NCBI GenBank assembly: GCA_011525265.1
Contig: WTHV01000152.1
Coordinates: forward strand, 1-5,282
Source: Alphaproteobacteria bacterium
GTDB taxonomy: Bacteria > Pseudomonadota > Alphaproteobacteria > Puniceispirillales > Puniceispirillaceae
Reading direction: 5' to 3'
Length of the DNA stretch: 5,282 nt
Shown: piece by piece, positions 1-5,282 of the stretch
Layout: every line of letters begins with the position of its first letter
Numbering within the stretch: the first letter of the stretch is position 1
Translations under genes and position numbers: made by a program
Notes under the pieces: model-generated
Told to the model about the DNA's origin: nothing
The model's input: the letters and a program-made list of their open reading frames with translations, nothing else
Databases searched by the model: none

Positions 1-1117
1 CCTGCTCTATCGCAAGCATGGCCTCAAGCACATGATAGGCAAGCGCCCCACTAGCGCGCGGCTCACGCCCTTCTTGAATGGCATGAAATAAATCACGCAG
101 GCCAATGCCGCGTTCATTATCATTGAAATTATGATGATTAGTGGCCTGTTGCCATTGTTCAGGGCGGTCAGTTGGGCGCGGTTGAAACTCCCAACGGCTT
201 GTCTGCCTTGTACGATACCAAACAGGGCCACCAAAGATATTGGCACCATGCACAGGGTCTAAATCTGGGATGCAGATGGTTCCTTTGGTGCCATAAATCT
301 CTAATCGTGGCACTTCGCTATCCCAAATATCAAAGCTCATCATCATGTTGCCGATGGCGCCACTTTCAAATTCTAGCATTGATAGGGAATGGGTGTTGAC
401 CTCAACATCCATCCATTGCCCATTGCGTGCGCCATTTTCAATTTGCCTTTTGTCAAAGGTGCGACGACCAAGGCCAGATACGCGCTTGATAGGGCCAAGT
501 AAAAATACAAGTGCTGTTAAGTAGTAAGGGCCAAGGTCAAATAGTGGCCCACCACCTTTTTGATAATAAAAATCAGGATTAGGATGGTGGCGCTCAACCC
601 CCCTTGTGCCGACATGTGCTTGGAAGCCAACAATATCACCTATTATTCCCTCATCAATCAAAGTTCGTGCTGTTTGCCATCGCCCGCCCAAAAAAGTATC
701 AGGCGCGTTGCCTATCTTAAGGTTCTTTTCGTCTGCCAATTTTAATAAATGCGCGGCATCTGAAAGATTTGTGGCAAATGGCTTTTCTGTATAGATATGC
801 TTGCCAGCTTCAAGGGCGGCACGGCTTATGGGATAATGCGCCGAAGGGGTGGTCAGATTCAAAATGCAATCAATATCATCTGATGCGATGATTTCATCTG
901 GTGTGGCGCTATGGGGTATGTTAAATGCTTTGGCCTTTGCCTTGCTTTCTGCCATATCCATACTGCCACAAGCCACAATTTTCAGCTCATCGAATTTTTC
1001 ACAATTGTGAAGATAGATATCACTAATCCGTCCTGTCCCAATCAGGCCAATTCGAAATGTGTCTTGATTGGCAACAAGTGTGTTATCTGTCTTTATGTCA
1101 CTGATAGAGGCGTGCAT
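1..1117 (-). CDS. Gfo/Idh/MocA-family oxidoreductase B, 3' end cut off by the window edge
   Basis: The frame is open from the ATG at 1117 to the left edge: 372 codons with no stop. It is a probable cytoplasmic NAD(P)-dependent sugar or polyol dehydrogenase. After a 20-residue leader comes a Rossmann fold with GTGRIS (residues 27-32, the GxGxxS form), then the family EKP motif (111-113, Lys112 the presumed catalytic lysine). The start of the second domain reads GGGPLFDLGPYY (188-199), with Asp194 present but Tyr198 where many relatives have His. The second Rossmann strand ends ACGS, with Ser52 in place of the Asp that usually selects NAD, so NADP(H) is possible. The C-terminal block RGIGLRDLFHAIQEGREPRASG (336-357) is typical of the family, so probably only 10-25 residues are missing. 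It starts 4 bases after the dctM stop (TAA GATC ATG) without a clear Shine-Dalgarno, suggesting translational coupling. No other in-frame ATG precedes the Rossmann motif. The substrate is unknown. Confidence 0.9.
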   Translation of the reverse strand, partial: MHASISDIKTDNTLVANQDTFRIGLIGTGRISDIYLHNCEKFDELKIVACGSMDMAESKAKAKAFNIPHSATPDEIIASDDIDCILNLTTPSAHYPISRAALEAGKHIYTEKPFATNLSDAAHLLKLADEKNLKIGNAPDTFLGGRWQTARTLIDEGIIGDIVGFQAHVGTRGVERHHPNPDFYYQKGGGPLFDLGPYYLTALVFLLGPIKRVSGLGRRTFDKRQIENGARNGQWMDVEVNTHSLSMLEFESGAIGNMMMSFDIWDSEVPRLEIYGTKGTICIPDLDPVHGANIFGGPVWYRTRQTSRWEFQPRPTDRPEQWQQATNHHNFNDNERGIGLRDLFHAIQEGREPRASGALAYHVLEAMLAIEQ

Positions 1118-1121
1118 GATC

Positions 1122-2417
1122 TTAGCCTGTATAACCAAATAATTTTGGCAGCCATAAAATGATATCTGGCACTAATATCATGAGGGCTAAAGCCCCAAGT
1201 AGCACGATAAGGAACGGCCAAATTTCAACAATAATATCTTTTAGGGGGATGCCTGTGACGGCATTTATCACAAATAATAATATACCATAAGGCGGGGTGA
1301 TAAGGCCTATCATCGCGTTTACAACGATTAACACGCCAAAATGCACAAGATCGATTCCAAGCAGATTACAGGTGGGAATAAATAGCGGCACGATCACCAA
1401 GATGATCACAGTCGCATCAAGAAAACAGCCCAATAAAAGAACCATGATGTTGACGATAATCAAAAAGGTGATGGGTGAGATATCTGTGCCATCTAAAATC
1501 AGTGAAATGGTCTGTGGAATATTTTCTTGAATGACAACATAGGTGAGGATCATGGACGCGCCGATGACCAAGCCAACAGATGCTGCTGAACGCGCGCTAT
1601 CAACAAATATCTCATAAAGAGTGCGCAGTTTTATGGCGCGGTATAAGCCAGCCGATATGATAAGCGCATAAAGAGCAGCGATGGCAGCGGCTTCTGTTGG
1701 TGTTGTCACGCCGCTATAAATACCTGTTAACAAGATAACTGGCATCAATAAGGCGGGGGTGGCGCGTGCTGTGATGGCTGGTAATTGCCGCATAGGCACA
1801 GCTTTTTCCTGCCCAAAGCCGCGACGGTGCGATATCCAGCTATTCATGCCCATTAACACCCCGCCCATGATAAGCCCTGGCATAATGCCGCCTAGGAAAA
1901 GCGCACCAATAGATGCATTTGATACAAGGGCATAAAGAACCATAGGGATTGAAGGGGGGATGATAGGGCCTATGGTTGCCGTCGCTGCTGTGATTGCTGC
2001 CGCATAGCCTTTACTATAACGGCCACTTTTGACCATCATATCAATGATGATTTTGCCAATGCCTGCCGCATCTGCCACCGCAGAGCCAGACATGCCTGAA
2101 AAGATAAGGCTGGCAACCACATTCACATGACCAAGGCCGCCGCGAAAACGCCCTACAAGGGCAATGCAAAATTGCAACAGCCTATCTGAAATTGTGCCAG
2201 CATTCATGATGTTAGCAGAGACAATGAAAAGAGGGACGGCCAGCAATAGGAACCCATCATATAGGCGTTGAACCATCGTCTCACCAGCAATGGCAATATC
2301 CTGACCAGCAACACCGAGATAAGTTATAACCGCAATCAAAATGGCATAAGCCACAGGCAGTCCTATCGCTGCTGAGCCAATGAGCATGATAAGGCCAAAG
2401 ATTAATTCTGCATTCAT
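1122..2417 (-). CDS. dctM: TRAP transporter large membrane subunit (DctM family)
   Basis: This is the 431-residue large permease of a TRAP (tripartite ATP-independent periplasmic) transporter, the subunit that carries the solute through the inner membrane with ion symport. The length is normal for the family (about 425-430). The protein is hydrophobic throughout, with roughly a dozen membrane segments. Family signatures are visible: FSGMSGSAVADAAGIG (106-121), GPIIPPSIPMVLYA (150-163), SGVTTPTEAAAIAALYA (235-251), a CFLDAT turn (331-336) and GLITPPYGILLF (371-382). The first and last look like the paired re-entrant-loop regions of the two inverted halves. The start codon overlaps the dctQ stop (ATGA at 2414-2417), the usual coupled arrangement, and oxidoreductase B follows after 4 bases. 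The symbol is the generic family name and does not imply C4-dicarboxylate as substrate. The family call is firm and the substrate is unknown. Confidence 0.96.
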   Translation of the reverse strand: MNAELIFGLIMLIGSAAIGLPVAYAILIAVITYLGVAGQDIAIAGETMVQRLYDGFLLLAVPLFIVSANIMNAGTISDRLLQFCIALVGRFRGGLGHVNVVASLIFSGMSGSAVADAAGIGKIIIDMMVKSGRYSKGYAAAITAATATIGPIIPPSIPMVLYALVSNASIGALFLGGIMPGLIMGGVLMGMNSWISHRRGFGQEKAVPMRQLPAITARATPALLMPVILLTGIYSGVTTPTEAAAIAALYALIISAGLYRAIKLRTLYEIFVDSARSAASVGLVIGASMILTYVVIQENIPQTISLILDGTDISPITFLIIVNIMVLLLGCFLDATVIILVIVPLFIPTCNLLGIDLVHFGVLIVVNAMIGLITPPYGILLFVINAVTGIPLKDIIVEIWPFLIVLLGALALMILVPDIILWLPKLFGYTG

Positions 2418-3013
2418 AAGCCGCCTGCCTCATCTTCGTTTGCATTATCTGGCTTATCGGGTCGTGATAAGGCAGTGACTGAGTGAAAGAAGCTTGCCCC
2501 ATAACGGAACATTATGGCGATTACCAATAAGATATATGGTGCGAAGAGCCATTTAATCGCAATTTTATCGCCTGTTATTGGTATTCGTAAGGTCTGTAAT
2601 TTTTTTAACTCCATCAGGCGACTGCCAAATATCGCATCCCAGCTTGGACCAAATGAGTAAGCAAAAACGCCAACCATCAGCACCGCGCCAAATAGCTTTA
2701 GATAGTGTCTATGTCTTGAGGAAAGCGCATAATAGATGATATCAAAACGCACATGATCATGGTTTTTGACAAAAAAAGAACAGCTAAAGAAAATCACCCA
2801 TACCCAGAGAAGTGAAATCAAATTCACCGTCCAGCCAACAGGCTGAAGCGTACGCATCCAATCTGATATAAAGCTGATGGGCATGAGCCATGCAATGTTG
2901 GGGGCATAGCGGGAAAAAATTTGAATAAGGAAGATGATAAAAATTGCTGCTAAAGCCATAGCAGCAATAAATTCAGTGATGCGGGTCACTTTTGTTAAAA
3001 GTGGCTTTAACAT
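2414..3013 (-). CDS. dctQ: TRAP transporter small membrane subunit (DctQ family)
   Basis: A 199-residue inner-membrane protein that pairs with DctM; at the upper end of the usual 160-200 residue range. Four hydrophobic segments can be seen, roughly 13-34, 64-82, 104-122 and 154-174. The stretch LLWVWVIFFSCSFFVKNHDHVRFDII (68-93) matches the family pattern of a Trp-rich second helix followed by a His and an Asp (normally like GxHxxVD). The loop between helices 1 and 2 (about 35-62) contains several Trp and Pro residues and is longer than in minimal DctQ proteins. The C-terminal tail (183-199) is hydrophilic and acidic. The identification rests on both the motif and the position between dctP and dctM, because DctQ sequences diverge strongly. 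The start is supported by GGGAG five bases upstream. The stop overlaps the dctM start by four bases. Confidence 0.92.
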   Translation of the reverse strand: MLKPLLTKVTRITEFIAAMALAAIFIIFLIQIFSRYAPNIAWLMPISFISDWMRTLQPVGWTVNLISLLWVWVIFFSCSFFVKNHDHVRFDIIYYALSSRHRHYLKLFGAVLMVGVFAYSFGPSWDAIFGSRLMELKKLQTLRIPITGDKIAIKWLFAPYILLVIAIMFRYGASFFHSVTALSRPDKPDNANEDEAGGL

Positions 3014-3018
3014 TTTGT

Positions 3019-3023
3019 CTCCC
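3019..3023 (-). promoter_or_regulatory. Shine-Dalgarno of dctQ
   Basis: GGGAG (within GGGAGA) on the minus strand, five bases before the dctQ ATG at 3013, inside the 31-base dctP-dctQ gap. It supports the annotated dctQ start. This gap is the only place in the transporter genes where ribosomes must load independently, because dctM is coupled to dctQ. Confidence 0.8.
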
Positions 3024-3044
3024 GCATCATCTTATAAGTTTATA

Positions 3045-4052
3045 TTAGTTGCCTAAGGCATTGATCTTTTCAAGAACACCTTCAGGCCAGCTTGCGGCAA
3101 ATTCACTGCCAACATATTGCGCCTGCACATGTGTGCGGAACGCATTTAAGTCAGGCGTGTAAATTTCAACACCATTGCTGCGAATAAAGTCAGCTAGGTT
3201 ATTTTCTTTGTCTAACTGCTTCAAGCGGCCATAGGCTGCGGCGGCATCTGCTGCTTTTTGAACTGTAAGCTGTTGATCAGCTGTAAGTCCATCCCACGTT
3301 TCCTTTGAGAAAGCAATGTAGTTCAAATCGACAAGATGTGATGTCAAAGCAATCTGCTTTGTTACCTCATAGAATTTCGCATCTACAACTGTTGGTAAGG
3401 GGTTATCTTGCCCATCAACCGCACCTGATGCCAATGCTGTGTACACTTCGGTAAAGGCCATTGGTGTTGGCGATGCGCCTAGCGCACTGCCAAGGAATTG
3501 CCATGCATCTGTGCCAGGCATGCGTAAATTCACGCCTGCCAAATCTGCTGGTGTTTGCACATCCTTCTCATCTCTTGAGAAGCGCAAATTCACATGACGA
3601 CGACCAAGATACATCACAGATAAAAGCTTTACACCAAGCTCATCTTCTACCTTCTTCTTAAAAGGATCCATAAGCGGGTCATTAAAGACGCGTACCTGAT
3701 GGGCGGCATCTTGGTGAACATAGCCTGTGGCAAAGATTGAGAATTCTGGGAAGAATTGTGCCAATTCTTGTGCCGATGCGATGGACATTGTCAGATTGCC
3801 TCTGCTGATGGCATCTAATTCTGTGCCTTGCGCAAACATAGAGCCATTATAGCCCGGCTTATAGTCAGCAAAGCTTGCTACGGCTGGGGCAAAAACTTCT
3901 GCCATAGCGACAGAGCGTTGGTCTGTTTCTGAGCCAGATGTTGCGAGCGTAAATGTCATATCCGCTGATATCGCTGGAAATGAAAGGCCGACGCTTAAGC
4001 CGGCTGCCACAAACGCACCCATTGCTGTGCGACGTGTGATTTTTGTGATCAT
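3045..4052 (-). CDS. dctP: TRAP transporter periplasmic substrate-binding protein (DctP family), Tat-like signal
   Basis: The 335-residue solute receptor of the TRAP system. The start is placed at the ATG at 4052 because GGAGG lies seven bases upstream; the frame opens further up at a TTG (4076), but a start there would put the Shine-Dalgarno inside the gene. The N-terminus has TRRTAMGAF (6-14), then a hydrophobic stretch and AISA-D, with probable cleavage after Ala30. The twin arginines (7-8) suggest Tat export, although Sec is possible. The mature protein shows the DctP hallmarks: TPADLAGVNLRMPGTDAWQF (167-186), where Arg177 is the expected carboxylate-binding arginine, then LGASPTPMAFTEVYTAL (191-207) and GAVDGQDNPLP (210-220). 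A second Arg-rich stretch, YLGRRHVNLRFSR (148-160), may also line the pocket. Arg177 implies an acidic solute such as a sugar acid, but the exact ligand cannot be read. It lies 20 bases after oxidoreductase A and 31 before dctQ. Confidence 0.95.
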   Translation of the reverse strand: MITKITRRTAMGAFVAAGLSVGLSFPAISADMTFTLATSGSETDQRSVAMAEVFAPAVASFADYKPGYNGSMFAQGTELDAISRGNLTMSIASAQELAQFFPEFSIFATGYVHQDAAHQVRVFNDPLMDPFKKKVEDELGVKLLSVMYLGRRHVNLRFSRDEKDVQTPADLAGVNLRMPGTDAWQFLGSALGASPTPMAFTEVYTALASGAVDGQDNPLPTVVDAKFYEVTKQIALTSHLVDLNYIAFSKETWDGLTADQQLTVQKAADAAAAYGRLKQLDKENNLADFIRSNGVEIYTPDLNAFRTHVQAQYVGSEFAASWPEGVLEKINALGN

Positions 4053-4059
4053 TTGATTT

Positions 4060-4064
4060 CCTCC
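4060..4064 (-). promoter_or_regulatory. Shine-Dalgarno of dctP
   Basis: GGAGG on the minus strand, seven bases before the ATG at 4052. It is the strongest ribosome binding site in the window. It decides the dctP start against the in-frame TTG at 4076. A strong site here fits the need for more binding protein than membrane subunits. Confidence 0.9.
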
Positions 4065-4072
4065 CAAAGTGA

Positions 4073-5227
4073 TCAAACGGCATCCTCAATGATGCGTTCT
4101 TCAGTTGTTGGCTTGATTGTTGTGAAATGTTCGAAATCAGTGCTGACTTCGATGTTTGTTGCATGGCTTTCATGGTTCACGACAAGTGTTTGTTGATTGT
4201 CGGCTGAACGTTGAATAGCATCAACAACGGCTAAGGTGCGCAAGCCTTCGCGCCCTGAAACGATGGATTCTTCCTTTTCATCTATGATTTTGATGAAATG
4301 GCTTATTTGATTAATCAGCGGGTCAGACTTTGTGATATCTGCTTTTCGAGAGATAATTGGCGTCCACCAGTCACGCTGTTTTTCATGTTTCCAAATTTTA
4401 ATATCTGGTATCGATATTGCCCCCTCACTGCCGCCAATAAGCAAAGAGCTTTCATCAGCATAAGGATAGACTGGATATTCTTGTGCGGTAAATTCCCAGC
4501 TCCATGGCGAGACGATGCTATCAGAGACCGTCACTGTGCCGATAGCGCCATTTGCAAAACCTAGCACTGCTGAGGCAACATCTTCATTCTGATAGCCACG
4601 TCTTGCGAGGGTTTTTTGCGCCTGAACTTGAACGACTTCACCACAGAGATAGCGCATCAAATCAATATCATGCGCCAGATTAACTGAGATTGGCCCCGCC
4701 CCCTTTTTTGTTCGCCAAGGCGCATTTTCAAAATAGCTATCTGGCTTATAGAACCAGCAGGTACAATGTAAGGCACGCACCTCACCGATTTCACCATTAC
4801 TGATAAGCTCTTTGACTTTAGATATGATAGGGTTATGACGTCGATGATGGCCGACTAAGAGGGTAACATTGTGCTTCTCTGCCGCTTCAACAAGCTTTTT
4901 GCCTTCCTCAAGAGAGTGGCTCAATGGTTTTTCAACAAGCGTTGGAACGCCAGCTTTAACACATTTGATTCCTTGAATAACATGCATGTTGGTTGGTGTG
5001 GCAATGATTATACCATCGGGTTTCATCGCAGATAACATTTCATCAATATCGGCAAAATATGAACAGTCTTTATCTGACGCAAGCTGCTTTATAGCACTGT
5101 CAGGATCAATAATGGCACAAACACGCACACCTTCCGTTTGCTCGATTGCCGCTATGTGTCGGCGTCCAACAAGCCCACATCCGACTACTGCCAGCTGTTT
5201 CATATCTCTAGAATTATCCGATTTCAT
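4073..5227 (-). CDS. Gfo/Idh/MocA-family oxidoreductase A
   Basis: A 384-residue cytoplasmic NAD(P)-dependent dehydrogenase and the first gene of the cluster. The Rossmann motif GCGLVGRRH (16-24) is followed by a second strand ending CAIIDPD. Asp41 favours NAD(H). The EKP motif is at 99-101, with Lys100 the presumed catalytic lysine. The second domain begins GAGPISVNLAHDIDLMRYL (176-194). His186 fits the catalytic His, but the Asp expected four residues earlier is Val182, next to Asn183; an Asn here appears in some family branches, as far as I recall. The domain ends near residue 350, and about 34 extra polar residues (351-384) follow, ending in an acidic stretch. Relatives include inositol dehydrogenases and sugar oxidoreductases, but no specific activity can be assigned. 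The start is uncertain: the ATG at 5227 directly follows an in-frame TAG, while Met9 (5203) sits just before the Rossmann strand. Neither has a strong Shine-Dalgarno. The gene ends 20 bases before dctP. Confidence 0.93.
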   Translation of the reverse strand: MKSDNSRDMKQLAVVGCGLVGRRHIAAIEQTEGVRVCAIIDPDSAIKQLASDKDCSYFADIDEMLSAMKPDGIIIATPTNMHVIQGIKCVKAGVPTLVEKPLSHSLEEGKKLVEAAEKHNVTLLVGHHRRHNPIISKVKELISNGEIGEVRALHCTCWFYKPDSYFENAPWRTKKGAGPISVNLAHDIDLMRYLCGEVVQVQAQKTLARRGYQNEDVASAVLGFANGAIGTVTVSDSIVSPWSWEFTAQEYPVYPYADESSLLIGGSEGAISIPDIKIWKHEKQRDWWTPIISRKADITKSDPLINQISHFIKIIDEKEESIVSGREGLRTLAVVDAIQRSADNQQTLVVNHESHATNIEVSTDFEHFTTIKPTTEERIIEDAV

Positions 5228-5282
5228 CTATGTCTTCGCTCATGATTCAAAAATATCATATGTAATAGATAATATCATATCT
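5228..5282 (-). promoter_or_regulatory. Probable operon promoter and 5' leader (partial)
   Basis: This is the only non-coding stretch upstream of the five genes, and it is much more AT-rich than the coding DNA. On the minus strand, TATGAT (5255-5260) matches the -10 consensus at five of six bases. At 17-bp spacing, its -35 box would lie at the right window edge and is mostly outside. Transcription would start near 5247, giving a leader of about 20 bases. The putative -10 lies inside one copy of the AATATCATAT repeat, so a protein bound there could block transcription. No upstream gene or regulator can be seen. Confidence 0.4.
5252..5280. repeat. Direct repeat of an AT-rich 9-bp near-palindrome upstream of the operon
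   Basis: The 10-mer AATATCATAT occurs twice on the plus strand, at 5252-5261 and 5271-5280, 19 bp apart start to start. Each copy carries ATAT-C-ATAT, an inverted repeat of ATAT arms around one base. A duplicated small palindrome just before the first gene is the shape expected of a dimer-binding operator, but AT-rich intergenic sequence can produce it by chance. The regulator is not in the window. Confidence 0.4.

Noticed and set aside
172..1162. Several plus-strand open frames of 60-85 codons and a minus-strand frame at 7-249
   Set aside because: All lie within the oxidoreductase B coding region in other frames (the last also runs into the dctM end), have no family resemblance and are shadows of it. 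The real frame lacks a stop only because the window ends first.
3007..3030. Seven-codon reading frame ATG ATG ... TAA in the dctP-dctQ gap, overlapping the dctQ start
   Set aside because: It is out of frame and very short, and the only good Shine-Dalgarno lies inside it and serves dctQ. Nothing supports a real leader peptide.
3033..3044. Inverted repeat TATAA-GT-TTATA between dctP and dctQ, considered as a hairpin or terminator
   Set aside because: The stem is five A/T pairs with a two-base loop and no T run, too weak for a terminator. It is probably a chance AT-rich palindrome.
4053..4076. Longer dctP reading frame starting at a TTG at 4076
   Set aside because: It would place the strong GGAGG inside the coding region and add eight residues ahead of the signal peptide. 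The ATG at 4052 has ideal ribosome binding site spacing.
1297..4564. Other small overlapping frames within dctM, dctQ, dctP and oxidoreductase A
   Set aside because: They run inside well-supported genes and show no plausible protein features or start signals of their own.
5214..5243. Nine-codon reading frame (ATG at 5243) overlapping the start of oxidoreductase A
   Set aside because: It has no Shine-Dalgarno, no recognisable peptide and is out of frame with the gene. It is most likely chance.

Overview
The window holds one co-directional gene cluster, entirely on the minus strand. In transcription order it reads: Gfo/Idh/MocA-family oxidoreductase A (5227 to 4073), then a complete TRAP transporter made of substrate-binding protein (4052 to 3045), small membrane subunit (3013 to 2414) and large membrane subunit (2417 to 1122), then a second oxidoreductase B (1117, running off the left edge). 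Every gap is tiny (20, 31, -4 and 4 bases) and no terminator is visible, so a single polycistronic operon is the natural reading. The 55 bases upstream of the first gene are very AT-rich. They contain a repeated near-palindrome that could be a promoter or operator.

As a working model, the secreted binding protein captures a solute in the periplasm and the QM membrane pair moves it inward using an ion gradient. One or both NAD(P)-dependent dehydrogenases then act on it or on a downstream product. Gfo/Idh/MocA enzymes mostly act on sugars, polyols and their derivatives, so a sugar, sugar acid or cyclitol is the most likely substrate class. The sequence does not show which. The two dehydrogenases are clearly different paralogues. 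A ends its second Rossmann strand in Asp, while B has Ser there. A keeps the catalytic-region His but lacks the usual Asp, while B keeps the Asp but has Tyr in the His position.

Organism: a Gram-negative proteobacterium is implied by the periplasmic binding protein with a Tat-like signal and the P-Q-M TRAP order. The moderate-to-low GC (judged by eye), compact coding and TRAP plus Gfo/Idh content would suit a marine alphaproteobacterium, but this is a low-confidence guess. I saw no RNA genes, mobile elements, CRISPR arrays or pseudogenes. This is a metabolic operon of known families rather than an obviously new kind of system. The open questions are its substrate and the unusual active sites.
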